Shown here: in pieces, positions 38,210-49,661 of the stretch
Position numbering within the stretch: position 1 is the stretch's first letter
Layout: each line of letters opens with the position of its first letter
Assembly (NCBI GenBank): GCA_014898425.1
Contig: RCSZ01000014.1
Location: 868,001 to 932,000 of the forward strand
DNA from: Botryotinia globosa
Lineage: Eukaryota > Ascomycota > Leotiomycetes > Helotiales > Sclerotiniaceae
Direction of reading: 5' to 3'
DNA length: 64,000 bases
Made by a program: the position numbers and the translations under genes
The notes under the pieces: model-generated
Databases searched by the model: none
Seen by the model: the letters and a program-made list of their open reading frames with translations, nothing else
Told to the model about the DNA's origin: nothing

Positions 38210-39383
38210 TGTTTCGAGTGGAATATCTATCGAAGATGCCAGTGTGAGCTATGTGAACATCGAGTTCACATATCGTAGGTTGAGGGTTGAATAGTTGTTA
38301 GTTGTTAGTTGTTAGCAGTGAGATTGATGATGAGAGAGAGGTCTGGGAAGTAGCTCAGCCGCGTGGTTCCTGAATGGTTGTTTGCGGGTCCGGTTTTGAG
38401 ACATGGGGCTCGTGCGTGGCATATGCAGGGTTTATGCAGGGGTTTGGGTGCCGAGATTGATTGGGGTCTTGTTCAGCCTTGCGTGGAAGGCTCAGTGCAG
38501 AATTGGATGTGTAGGTTTATGACGTTCCAGGTTTATTTAGGTGTGAAAAGAAGTTGTGGCTTTCTGAGTTATCAGTTTTTTCAATTGGCAATAATAGTTG
38601 AACTTTTGATGATCTCAAGGAGTTCTTACTTCCAGTGTCATATCAACATCATCCGGTATCATCCGGTATCACCCACCACCTACTTAAAAGAGCTTGCTCA
38701 ATTAATTGTTAGATGAGAATTACCCATTGTCTAATACGAGAGAAAGCTAACCTATACTAGTGCAACGGAAAATCTGCGGATTTAGTCCTACCCATAGTCT
38801 CGTTCTAAAGTAACGAGATGTATAGAGCTGACATCTTATCTTTCACGCAAGCAACGGAAGCAAGACAAGACACGAGACAGAAGACAGGTAACTCTACACC
38901 AATCCAATATTTTCGCGAGAACCATGATTCCAGACTTCAAAATGTGATGTTATATATAGCGAGCCACACAGAAAGAAATACTGATCAATGGAGAGTAAAA
39001 CCAGAGACATATGACAACGTGCTTCAGGGCTAATTCGATTTGTGTTTTCTGTTTAGGCTAGCTATTCTCCCATGGACAACTAAATGTTCTTGTTCGATTT
39101 GTTTTGACTATTCTTCGAGAGCCCAGATACTAGATTCTCGAAGCCTTTGGTGTCCTTCCTTCCATTGCCTTTAGCCCAATATTTCCGTATCAAGTCATTG
39201 AATTGAAACCAGCGAATTTTCGAGATAAATATGACCTATAAAAAACTTTTGATGCGATGGTTCTGAAATATGAAAGTGGTCCTCTCTTCGGATGTCGTGG
39301 ACTGACCATAAGGTTTTTTGTGACTGAAACCATTCATAGTGAAATCATTTTATTTGTAGAATATGCGATTGCATGTAGTCAAT
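38210..39383. other. intergenic, promoter side of inositol-type transporter
   Basis: Holds TTAGTTGT repeats near 38295-38318. The only longer plus-strand frames (38363-38716 and 38818-39033) have no recognisable domain. No gene supported. Confidence 0.5.
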
Positions 39384-40060
39384 CTAGGACGAGTGCCTGT
39401 ACCTTTTCATCAAGTCGATGTTAAGACGCATTGAAGGAGATATGCCATCTACCTCTGGTTTCACTAAAACCCCTTCGATGACATCGTCTAGACCGTCAAT
39501 TTCGTCTAATGAGAGAAATTCTATGGGCGCCGAGGTAGACATGCCGATAACGTTGGCAATGTCGTCACAGATGTTTTGTACGATCATACCGATGAATGAC
39601 ATGTCAAGATGAACCGAATCTATGTCGTAGTTGAACCATGTTCGCGGTTCGACTCCCAACGAGCCAAAGGTAAGCGTATAGGTCTCTGAAGCAATCTCTA
39701 ATGACTCCCTGCAAGTGTAGAAAATTGTTGGATTTGAGCCCCTGGACGCATACCCTCTAATGGCTCCTGAATCCTGGTCAAGGGAAGTGCGCCACCTGTT
39801 GAGTTTTGATCTTTAAATTAGTAAGTGACATAACCATAGCGAGGTCCAAGAACTCGATATTATAGGCAAAGCAGGACTTACAGAACAATAGGATACTCGG
39901 GAGCCTCGGGAGCCTTCAAACAGAAACGTTTCAGCGAGACGTTTCTTGGTCCAGGAAGTGCAGCTTTTCAAATCATTCGTCGAATTCCTAAGGGTAGCCG
40001 TGAGAATAGATGGAATGTTGCATTGCGATCGGATACAACGGGAGCAGAGACAGAAGTCAT
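39384..40060 (-). pseudogene. 2EXR-domain protein broken by one in-frame TGA, 196 codons
   Basis: Exons 40060-39882 and 39795-39384 join through GTAAGT...ACAG with consistent phase to 591 nt. After a 14-residue leader the protein reads FHLFSRLPLGIRRMI, stop, KAALPGPRNV. This is the fungal 2EXR signature (F-x-LP-E/G-I/L-R-x-x-I-W-x-x-AL-x-PR), with TGA (39968-39970) exactly where tryptophan is nearly always found. Everything after the stop is open to HSS at the end, including YPIVL, TIFYTC and YDIDSVHLDMSF, which belong to the family. Function of 2EXR proteins is unknown. Alternatives: a recent nonsense mutation, a sequencing error or stop readthrough. It shares a 527-bp promoter region with the next gene. 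Confidence 0.82.
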
Positions 40061-40587
40061 TTTCAAAAATCTATAAGAAACACATTAGTAATTCGGACTG
40101 TGAGATTGGAATAGCAGGCGTGTTGAAATAGTGAACCTGGCAAGAGAATAATACTGACTATGTGAATTGGCAAACCAATATAGAGGTGAGTCTGGTCGCA
40201 GATAACCAAAAGTCCTCAACTAGAAGAAGTTCGATCCGATTGGTGAGCTGCTGTAGTAGAGGAACTTGACGAGAATAAAGATTGATAACTCTTCAGAGAT
40301 TTAAGTAAGTTTATCAGAGTCGGAGATTTGAAAGGACAATTGAGCAACATCTTCAAGAAGTTTACTCCTTATTATTATATTACGCACTTAATAAGACATA
40401 CAGGTGGATTAAAATTGAATGAAAGTGAGCTGCAAAATTCACCTCGCTACCAATTTGTCACTTTGTCGCAATGAATGCTTTACTTCTGACAAACATCAAC
40501 ACATTATTACAATTTCATCCAAAAAATACCTAGTAATTTCAACAACTTTCCAATCATCTCATTGAATAGATCAAATAATTATTGTTA
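40061..40587. promoter_or_regulatory. divergent upstream region, 2EXR relic / 923-aa gene
   Basis: The 527 bp between the ATG of the 2EXR relic and the ATG of the next gene. AT-leaning, with no specific motif recognised. Confidence 0.45.
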
Positions 40588-43359
40588 ATGAATTGGACAG
40601 GAGGGCGCCTGCAAAGGCATTCTGGAAAATCTTCTCGTGGCAGCAGCGGCGGTGCCTTGACCAAACGACAAAAGGAACACTTCGCAAAAGTGAAGGCCAA
40701 CTTAAGCACTGGAAGTCAAAAGAATGTTACCACTAAGTGGACAATCTTCGACAACATCGTAGTGGAACAACCACACAGACAATTGCTTGAGAATCATATT
40801 GGTTCTCTGAACAATTCTGAGTACAGCGCAAGACAGGAAAGAGGGAGAAATGTAGTCGAGCGAGAACATTTTCCTGATCTCTACAACCACAAAGAGCTCA
40901 TATCAGCTCCACTGTGCAAAGAGCTTCAATATAAGCAGAGAAACAATCGTTCTTCATCATTTGAACTCGTCCAAAGAAGTTCCATTGCCGACGACGATTT
41001 ATACAATGCTACACCTCCACCATTGAGAATCAAGCGCGAACATGCTGCATCGTCAGAGCTTAGAGATGCTCCGCAAAACTACGAGGCGCGAGAAGCAATA
41101 GAACAATCTATGGAAGAAAGAAGACGAAATCTATTGAATCAGAAAGACTGGGTTGGTCTAAATATTCATCATTTGCCGAAATTAAAGTTCAACCAGCCAA
41201 GACACGATGGAGATATTGGGCGAAGAAGGAAGGTTAAGGGCGGGCACAGAGCACGATATCGCAAACTTCAGACAAGAATCAGTTCACCATTTGCCGCAAG
41301 AAACACTCAAATGCGGAAGCAACAAGAAGAGGGTTACATCGAAGGAGGGCTGCTGAAAAATGACGTTAGAATTTCGATTGGTGGCAGGATTGTTCCGCCA
41401 GGCATAAGTTCGAGTTCCCGGCCGACTAATGTAGTCCGCCAATCTACACCGCGCATGAAGCATCGGATTTTGTCATCGGATGATATGTTGCTTGACGATG
41501 AGTATACCATGGAGAACCAGGAAGATTTGAATAGTGACAGATTTCTTTCTATTTTTGAAGCAAGAATAAATGGCAATGAAGAGGACGACAATTGGACGAG
41601 GATGATTCCATCGAGCGGAGGCCTGGATATTTATGGTACATGTATAAACCGAGAAAAGCATCCAAATACAAGACGTGAACCGCTCTTTAAAATAGTCAAC
41701 AGAAACAGAATTCCAAAAGAGTTTGGAGGTAAAGCATCACCATTTTCTCGCACAGCCGTCAGATCAATTTGCGATACTAGAATGAAACAACCAATGCCTA
41801 TTCGTCCTACAAAGCATCCGGTTCTCCACTTAAGCTCGCCTAGATGTAACAGTAGTGTGCTTGCACAGGTCGGGGGCTTGAGGAGTGTGGTTTCCGAAGA
41901 TCAATTGATGGACAATGAGATGTGGAAGGCATGGATACCACCATCCACAGAGGACACAGAGCACAAGAATGATTACGATGAAGTGGAAGGGGAAGGAGAA
42001 GGAGAAGAAGAAGAAGAACATCTGAAGGCTAGCAGTGTGTTGATGAGTCTGGGAATAAGTGCCATTCCAGCCTTTCGTGAGAAGACCTTCAGTGGCTCAA
42101 GGTCTAATGATGAGGATTTCGGTGAACAATATGAGCATACCGAATCCTGGGGAGGCTGTGAAAGCTCGATGATACAAGATCAGTCTATTGCCGTATATAA
42201 CAGAGATTTGCCTCCTTCGGACGAAGTCGAAAATGTCTCATACAACGGTATGCCGGACAGCTCAGATGTCCATGATCACCCTTTCTCGTCCGATAGAGTT
42301 GAGCTTGGAAATGAGAGAGAAGGGCCGTCAACATACGTACAATACACAAATGAGGACGATATCACGATCGAACCACATGACACTCGATCGTCACAGAAAA
42401 CATCTTCAAGTGTTCCATGGAATCCTCCTAGGAGCTCAAGTCCTTGCATAGCCAGGCATTCTCACAGCAAGTTTCTCAGTAGCCCTTGTTCCAATACTTT
42501 CCAGGTTCAGCAGCCGTCTATCGCTAACAAAAAAACCGCTGAACTTGAGGAGACTGCAATAAACCGCGACCAAATCTCCATGGCTGATCAAACTTCCAGC
42601 AAAATAAAGAATTGTCCCACGCAAGTTATCCAAAAGAAAGCAGAACAAAACGAACTCTGGATGAAATTTGTTTTTGATGATGCTAGTGAAGAGGAGGATC
42701 CAGTACTGAAAAAGACTACATCCATAGGACGCAGGCTCGAGAAAAGGGAACTCTCGCCAACCTTTTCAACCTTCGTGCACAATTCAGTAGATTCCGAAAG
42801 TCCATTACAACCTAGATATGTTGCGCAAGCGAGTAGTCGCAACACATGGCAAGATCCACAGCAGAGAAACACTAGCGCGCATAGGAACGAATTTGGCCAG
42901 TCCTTCAATTACTCGACGTTTGCTTATCAGTCCAGTGTTAATAACGACTCTTTGGGAGCGGCTGCCCGAAATAAGAGTACTCCATATCCGTACGAAGTGA
43001 AGCACGATCAAAATAATAGGAATTTGGGCTCAAACAATCGAATTTCTATAGCAGACTCAACAAACTTCAGAATCCCAAATGCCAGTGCATCTTCATCTCC
43101 AAAGACTGACTCACTTTCTATGATGGCTGTCTCAGGCTCTCAGACCAATGCATCAACAACAACAACTACTCAGAGAAAATCTCTCTTAGTACCACATCGC
43201 AAAATTGTGTTCACAAAGCCTCAGCCGTTTATTGGATCGAAATCAGATATAAACTTCTCATCTCCGGATACAATTGTCCGTATTGGCGGAAGAGATATCA
43301 AAAAACAGACAAGCAGTGGTAATGGTACAATGTTTCCCGAAGAGATAGAGGATGATTAA
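40588..43359 (+). CDS. uncharacterised large, mostly disordered protein, 923 aa
   Basis: One intronless frame from the ATG at 40588; two sense codons precede it but no earlier ATG is in frame. It opens MNWTGGRLQRHSGKS, followed by LTKRQKEHFAKVKANL; this N-terminal motif recurs, as far as I recall, in other unstudied filamentous-fungal proteins. The rest is rich in Ser, Glu, Arg and Asn with an acidic run (EVEGEGEGEEEEEH) near residue 470. Two short motifs look alike: ISIGGRIVPPG near 270 and VRIGGRDIKKQ close to the C-terminus. No enzyme domain, signal peptide or membrane segment is visible. A nuclear or cell-cycle role would be guesswork. Confidence 0.8.
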   Translation: MNWTGGRLQRHSGKSSRGSSGGALTKRQKEHFAKVKANLSTGSQKNVTTKWTIFDNIVVEQPHRQLLENHIGSLNNSEYSARQERGRNVVEREHFPDLYNHKELISAPLCKELQYKQRNNRSSSFELVQRSSIADDDLYNATPPPLRIKREHAASSELRDAPQNYEAREAIEQSMEERRRNLLNQKDWVGLNIHHLPKLKFNQPRHDGDIGRRRKVKGGHRARYRKLQTRISSPFAARNTQMRKQQEEGYIEGGLLKNDVRISIGGRIVPPGISSSSRPTNVVRQSTPRMKHRILSSDDMLLDDEYTMENQEDLNSDRFLSIFEARINGNEEDDNWTRMIPSSGGLDIYGTCINREKHPNTRREPLFKIVNRNRIPKEFGGKASPFSRTAVRSICDTRMKQPMPIRPTKHPVLHLSSPRCNSSVLAQVGGLRSVVSEDQLMDNEMWKAWIPPSTEDTEHKNDYDEVEGEGEGEEEEEHLKASSVLMSLGISAIPAFREKTFSGSRSNDEDFGEQYEHTESWGGCESSMIQDQSIAVYNRDLPPSDEVENVSYNGMPDSSDVHDHPFSSDRVELGNEREGPSTYVQYTNEDDITIEPHDTRSSQKTSSSVPWNPPRSSSPCIARHSHSKFLSSPCSNTFQVQQPSIANKKTAELEETAINRDQISMADQTSSKIKNCPTQVIQKKAEQNELWMKFVFDDASEEEDPVLKKTTSIGRRLEKRELSPTFSTFVHNSVDSESPLQPRYVAQASSRNTWQDPQQRNTSAHRNEFGQSFNYSTFAYQSSVNNDSLGAAARNKSTPYPYEVKHDQNNRNLGSNNRISIADSTNFRIPNASASSSPKTDSLSMMAVSGSQTNASTTTTTQRKSLLVPHRKIVFTKPQPFIGSKSDINFSSPDTIVRIGGRDIKKQTSSGNGTMFPEEIEDD

Positions 43360-44441
43360 AACTTGTTTGCGTGGTTGAAAGATGTAGTGTTTACTTACGG
43401 GGCCCTTCTCAATCTGGCTAGCAGGATATAGTAGCTATTTTTAATTTGGAGAGCTGGAATTGGCTAGATAGTTGGTACTTGACTAGTTGCAAAAGGAGTG
43501 GCAATCAAATATTATTTTAACGAATAGAATCGTAAAGCAGTATCGTCTCTGAACACATGCGTTGAAATACATTATCATGTATGAAGGATATTTTCTTCAG
43601 ATACTTACTTCTCAAGGATGCACGATTGGTAGTCGTCCTCCGGCTCATGGATATTGCCTTTCTCATAAACGTCTACATAAAATCTCCAGTCTTTCTGATA
43701 GTGAAATTCGTTGCAGGCAGAGTTTCCCCCTCTCAAAGCGGCAAGGGATACAATTGATCAAATTTAAATCGTATCAGATTCAAAACTACAGATTGTCGAT
43801 TTTAGATGATCAAAGGAGGAGTCCCACGTAAATACATAGACAGGAAGCTCGCGGGCCATTCTTTAGTCTCTCTAGCATAATAGATCGAAGCCTTGGTACT
43901 AGATAGCTGCCCGTAGATAATAAGTGAGTCTCATTGAGTCCTATAATTGCCAAGGTAGAGCTTAATGCACAAAAATCTGTATAACATGGTTCATAACTTT
44001 GCTGGAAAAAAAAAGTTGCTCTGGAAACAGCGTGATGTGTACCCCTCTCGAAAATGATATATATGTCTAGTGGCTCGGTGAGAAACACGTAACTTCAACT
44101 TTCCAATGAGGGAAAGAATATAAAACATGTGTGTAAAGTGGAGTAAATGAACAAGAAATGAATCCGTGGCGCAAGGGGAATTCCATGCAGTTTAAGAGAG
44201 AGCTTTCGTGTGTGTAACCATACGGTGTAGCAATGAGAGTCATTCTGCTGTAGAGCTAGTGCTCTACTAAATGGACTCATGAAGCTTAGGACGATGGGAG
44301 TGTTTAGAATGATGGCCGGATGAACCTCCTGATGACCTTGCTATGTCAAGCCAACCTGAGTCTTCTGCAAACCTATCCGTTGATTCGGAAGCTGTCATCT
44401 CAATATTAAGCACCCGAAAAAAATGTTCTATGTTGTAGAGC
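43360..44441. other. intergenic, no gene seen
   Basis: About 1.1 kb between the 923-aa gene and the DUF7580 relic. Short open frames on both strands (for example 43810-44088 minus, 44267-44464 minus) have no domain and no partner exons. Confidence 0.45.
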
Positions 44442-45466
44442 TTGCTGCAATTTAATCTGCTCAAAGAATACAGCGGGCCACTGACACTGATGCTGTCTCA
44501 TTTGCTAACAACACGGACAGGACCCAGTACTGGACCAATTTTACCCAATATATCAGGGCCTCCCGCCAGTGGGAGTGCTTCTGCTATGATGAAAAGTACA
44601 CCAAGAGTTCCAGCATCAAGCTTTAACTTGGACTCAAGTGGGGGGGGGGTCGATTATCAGAGTCTGAAGGCCATCAACAATATTTGCGAGGTGTCAAACA
44701 GCCCAAAAAGCATCCATGGATGTTTCGGATTTGTAGTAACCTTAGATGAAGCGCGGAAACTTAAAGGCACGTTTGAAGTTCCAAGATGGCACAAGTCCTC
44801 CCCATCCAGAACTCTTAGCCTCGGCGACCTGCTCAAAAGAATCTCTGGACCTAATTCATCCGTCATTCCTACAAGTAGCACGACGCTCTTCAAACTTGAT
44901 AGAACCACACTCGCTGTGAACTTAGCCTCATCGCTACTTCAGCTTCATGCCGCTCATTGGTTCAATGAGCGATGGAATAAAAGCGAGATTCTGTTCTTGT
45001 ACGACAGAAGCAATCCAAGCATTCGTCCTGTGGATATAGAACGTCCGCTGATTGCTCATAAGTTCTTGTCCAGCGGTATCACCAGTCCTACTCTGCAGAA
45101 TTCGCTTCCCACTCCCATTCACCCAAATATTAGTGTCTTGTGCCTCGGAATAATGCTCTTAGAACTCTGCTTTGCGGAACCAATCGAATCTCGTCGAATC
45201 TCCAGCGATCTAGTTAACGGTGTTCCAAATTCAAGCTCCGATCTTATTGTGGCTGAGAGATGAGTGAAAGAGAATGGAAATTTGGAAAATACGCCTGCAG
45301 GATATTTTCAAGCTGTCAGCAGTTGTGTGTTCTGTTTTTTTTTCAACCTATGCCTGTAAATGAAAGTCTGGAAACCCCTGATTTCAGAGAGGCAATTTGG
45401 CGAAATGTTGTTGGTTCCGTTGGAGAACGAATTGCAAACTTGGAAAAATGGGAGAACGTGAGTTGA
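44442..45466 (+). pseudogene. decayed DUF7580-domain protein (C-terminal part)
   Basis: A frame without its own ATG at the left edge runs to 45263. It carries features of the fungal DUF7580 family: GTFEVPRWHKSSPSRTLSLG, LDRTTLAVNLASSLLQLHAAHWF, RPLIAHKFLSS and HPNISVLCLGIMLLELCF. At 45261-45263 a TGA stands where the family has tryptophan (AER-stop-VKEN). The frame continues open past the stop, then slips at a run of T near 45337-45345 into the frame of LETPDFREAIWRNVVGSV, which is the normal C-terminal end. So there is one nonsense mutation, one frameshift and a missing or unrecognised N-terminal half. Proteins of this type are often fused to HeLo-like prion or incompatibility domains; whether this one was cannot be seen. 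Confidence 0.75.
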
Positions 45467-45479
45467 AAAGAAGCTCCTA

Positions 45480-46555
45480 GAGCTTATCTCACTTTCAAAC
45501 TCTCTTCATCGATAAAACATATTTCATTAAATTCTAAATAATATCTTAATCTTTTTGGTAATGTTGTAGCTTATTAATGATCAAGTTTTTTTCAATCAAT
45601 TAAAATCAATCAGGGATTAAAGGAAACATTTATTTCCTTGTGAGAGTTTAAGAGTTTTTGATTATATTTTTAATAAGGAATCGAATCTGTTTAATAAAAG
45701 TATTTCAATAATATACTTTATTCTTTCAATTATTATTTATTGAAAAACTAATTAAAGCTTTCGAAAGAGTTCAATTGATATTATTATCTGAATCTATATC
45801 AAATTGATTAAAGTTATAGTAATAATATAAAATAATTTGAAAGAATTTTTTTGAAATTAAATAAATTATTTTTAATAACTTTATTTTATTAATACTAATA
45901 TTAAGAATAATATTATTCAAATCGTTTTATTGAATTAAATATATTACAAGCTTTTATTTCAATTGAATTAATAGTATTGGGATTATATTATTAATAAAGA
46001 TTGAAATTGGATTGAATACCTTAAATTTAAGATATTTAGATTCTAAATGAAGATTGAATTTTGAAACTAAGAGTATTCAACCTCTTTGAAATCAATAATA
46101 ATCTTTATTATTTAGAATTCTATTTATATAAAAAGAATAAAAAGAATAATAGAATTTTTGGAATATATATATATTTAATTAGAATGATAATAATAATTGA
46201 TTTTGAAAAGAATAGATGCTTATTTTATTGAAATATTAAAATTCAAAATTATCACTTTTAATTTTCAATATTGTATTTATATATAATAAAATAGAATTAT
46301 AATAATAATAAATATATCAAAATAATAAGAAAATTCATTTTTATAAAATGAATTTATATTGAAATAATATAATAATTGAATGATTTAAAATATTTAATTG
46401 AAAAATCTAAAAATCATAAATTATTAGGATTTATATCAAAACCGAAACCAAATTGTTTCAAACTTTACAATAATAAAGCTTCGAAATACCCTACCTCGAA
46501 ATCAAAGCCAAAAAGCCTATTTAATTATGTAATCACCATGTGGTCTGAGACAGGT
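45480..46555. repeat. extreme AT-rich island (probable decayed repeat)
   Basis: About 1.1 kb of sequence dominated by AAT/TAA/ATT words, with only a handful of CpG sites. It has a sharp right boundary near 46545, where normal base composition returns at once. It abuts the dead DUF7580 gene. In Leotiomycetes such islands are usually transposon copies mutated by repeat-induced C-to-T changes. No transposase or reverse transcriptase motif survives to prove it, so the origin is inference. Confidence 0.65.
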
Positions 46556-47866
46556 TGGGTTGGCACGTGATTTTGATCTCGGACTGAGCCAGGAATGAGC
46601 CGGGCATATAGTGTAGGGAGCTTGGTGGTTGGAAGACAGAAAACCTCTTGCCTTGAGATTGGTTGGAAGGATGATATAGTTCTAGAAGGGGCTTCATAGG
46701 TAGTGTTATTTCTAGATACCAAGGAACTGCAAAATATCCTAGCAAAACCATGCGATAACATTTGGGCTAAGAAAACACGCAAGCATATTCAACTTATAGA
46801 TGAACATATCACAAGGTGATGAACTACAAGAGGAATAACCTGGTTTCCTTGGCGGCGGAAGGGTATACTTTATTTTTTTAGGAGCCTGGTGGAGGTTCGC
46901 TCCTAGTTTGAGGAGGTTTACTCCTGAATGATATCAAAAGCGACACGCTCGGAAGAAAAGGGCTGAAAGGCTCTATGAACCATATTGCGATCGATCGATG
47001 CTTTACATATCTACTACGTGTCGCCGCCAATCCTTGCCCTAAAATACACATTATATAATTAATCAGACAGATTCTGAAATTACCAGGACCATGTTTTGGG
47101 AAGAAATGTTGATCATATGCCAGGGCGAAAGAACCTTATTCGATAAAGAAAACAAAAAAACCGGCCAAGTGAAGTGATCGTCATGCACACACATTCAGAT
47201 CCACTACCAAGGCGAAATAAAGGGAAAACTTGTTAATGGAATGGACCTCCAGCTCGTCTAATAAAGGTTAGGTTTCCAGGTTTGCCCTCATATGAGATGA
47301 CGCCACAGGTAACGGTCCTTACCTATGTGGCGGTGCGTGTGGCCCGAGTTGTCATCTTCCTTTATTATCATTGGTCGAGAAGTTTGAGGATTGTGTAAGG
47401 TGAAATAATGGTAAATCATTTGCTGACCTCTCTTGCAATTCGTTACACTTAGATTACTAGAGAGTGGATGTCTTATAGACTAAATGAGGTAGGTATACAA
47501 ACTTCAAAGAAATAGATGAAGAAAGACCACCCGGAGCTTTGCTCCGACATGTTAGGAACGTTAGGATTCTCGTTGGAAGTTGTAACTTGTGTCAAAAGAT
47601 AGCTACGTCACATCATTAAGTTTTGGATATATGTTGCTGCCATTCACTCGAGGTTTCCTCGAAATCAATCAATCTTCTATTCTCTACCTACCTCCACTAG
47701 GTATTCCATTCACATCAAAGTTTAAATTGTGCAGCACAGCCACTTTGATATTGTCTTGACCTCGACCCTTTGATAGGTTAAGTCGAACTCAAAATTGTGC
47801 CCCTCCCTTATCAAGTCTACAAATACACAACCCGAGCATATACCCTCAACAAACATCAAGCCTCAA
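46556..47866. other. intergenic right of the AT island
   Basis: Base composition is normal. An 85-codon minus-strand frame at 46525-46782 starts abruptly at the island edge and may be the end of a broken gene or element, but no family was recognised. Confidence 0.4.
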
Positions 47867-47907
47867 CAGCACAGCACAGCACAGCACAGCACAGCACAGC
47901 ACAGCAC
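47867..47907 (+). repeat. (CAGCA)n microsatellite in 5' leader
   Basis: About eight tandem CAGCA units ending some 20 nt before the ATG of the next gene. They would lie in its 5' untranslated leader and are likely variable in length. Confidence 0.9.
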
Positions 47908-47927
47908 AACACAACTGGAAACACAGA

Positions 47928-48479
47928 ATGGCACCTTTGATTACAATGCAAAAGTCGCCCGAAAGAGCATTTGCTCTGCAGAAATATCTGCTCCTCCACT
48001 CTCAGCATGATGCTCTCCAGAAGCACATCAACCAAGTCACTGCTTCCACCCCTGAGAGTCCCACCGGATATACCGATCGTCATCGCAACTCTTCCGTCTC
48101 TTCAGACACCAGTACTGCTAGTGATGCATCAACTTCACCTCTCAGTTCGCATATCCCAAACATCAGCTCTCGCAGGGGCAGTCTCCCACCCTCTTTCGGC
48201 CACACACAACATTTTCACCGCGAGGAAAGGATCAATTCACTCCCAGCAGTTGTAGATGAAACAGTCGTTGAGGTGATTGAGGAGGATGAGCAGAAATTGA
48301 AGGATGTGAATCAACAAATCAAGACTGCCTTGACCGATCTACTTAACTGTGAGAGTGTGAAGGGCGATATCAGATACAGGAAATGGGTTCAAACACGATT
48401 GATGGATACGGAAAGAGAATTGAAGGAGCGCAGAACGAGAAGTTGTGAGAGGAGAAGAAGCGAAGACATGAGTCTTTGA
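47928..48479 (+). CDS. hypothetical protein, 183 aa
   Basis: One intronless frame that starts at an ATG in a good context (CACAGAATGGC). The N-terminus has a helical AFALQKYLLLHSQHDALQKHINQV segment, the middle is a Ser/Thr/Pro-rich disordered stretch (residues about 40-90), and the end is a charged helix (EDEQKLKDVNQQIKTALTDLLN, then RYRKWVQTRLMDTERELKERR). This layout is common in small unstudied ascomycete proteins. No catalytic motif, signal peptide or membrane span. The CAGCA repeat lies directly upstream. Confidence 0.72.
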   Translation: MAPLITMQKSPERAFALQKYLLLHSQHDALQKHINQVTASTPESPTGYTDRHRNSSVSSDTSTASDASTSPLSSHIPNISSRRGSLPPSFGHTQHFHREERINSLPAVVDETVVEVIEEDEQKLKDVNQQIKTALTDLLNCESVKGDIRYRKWVQTRLMDTERELKERRTRSCERRRSEDMSL

Positions 48480-49661
48480 AGAGATCATTGAGATCGAAAG
48501 ATGAAACGGATGACAGAACTGAAGGAATTGATACCCCGATAGAGTGGTTGGGTCAACGGCGGTATTGTATGATTGCTCAGAATGGGTATCGAATATCTAC
48601 AGGATGGAGATGGTTAAAATGGCGTTTTAGGAGGGGAGGAAGGATCTTTGGGCTTTCCGGATTTTATTTGATACCCATACGCTGTTCGTCGCAGCATTAT
48701 TCAATTCTATGACTTTTTATGTATTTCTACATACATTTCTTCACGAATGTGATCCATGATTTCGCAGATGTTGTGTGATACTTGGTGATGCGGAGTGTTA
48801 GTAATCTTCATAAAATCATGCGAACAAAAAGGGCCCGCCTCCTCCACCCACGGGATATTTTTGTCTTTATTATCTTAACCCGACTTTTTGTTTCCTTTTT
48901 ACTACCCCACCATCAACATCAACAAAAGAAAGTTTTATTAATACAGCCACGAATGTCACTCTACCAATAATTATCGCAGTCTACTTCGTATTAATAAAGA
49001 TACGGAGAAATTCCAAACGTCGCCGTCAGATCCGAATTCCACCCGAGGCAATAATGCATCGAGAATCCCAGGTAATGCCGGATATGTCAGCCTGCAAAAA
49101 CGTTAGAGTTTCAGACTTTCAGTCTCGGATGAAGCAGGTTCCGTTTCGAAAGCATACATTCCAGACGAATTTGATGCAAAACCATCCCATGCTGCTATGC
49201 AATCAATCTACTTTACGAGTCAATGACCCCAGATCATAGGTGAGGGAGGAGGAGGTAGGCTATACTGTTTTCATTATAGAATATGGAACTATTGATGTCC
49301 GAGCACTTTTATCTTTTTATCTTCAGACGACATACATTAATAAGGATCGCTTTTCTGAATCTATATTCTTCGTAGATCTCAGTTTTGTATCCGAGTTCAA
49401 TTGAAGTTTCATTGCAGAATTTATTGAGAACTTGGCCAGGAAGAGATTCTGAATTATACATTTCAAAGCATATTCGGCTCTGAAGACATGGAGAAGTGCA
49501 CAGAAGAGAAGATTGCGCCACAGCATAAAAGTGCGTGGTTTGGATTCATCAAGGTGTGTTAAATCCTCTTTCTCATATTGTTCATATCCTCGACATCTGG
49601 TCAGTGGACAGGACATCGACGGCACAGATTTCAGCTGTACGTTGATGGACGATATCCCGTC
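48480..49661. other. intergenic with a protein-like open stretch
   Basis: No gene is called. On the plus strand about 49 codons before a TAG at 49104-49106 and 39 codons after it, to the TGA at 49224-49226, read like ordinary Ser/Asn/Thr-rich protein in one frame. There is no ATG, no splice solution and no known family. It may be a relic. Confidence 0.35.

Noticed and set aside
39640..39660. GTTCGCGGTTCGACTCCC, which resembles a tRNA T arm.
   Set aside because: It lies inside the 2EXR exon and has no acceptor or D arm partner.
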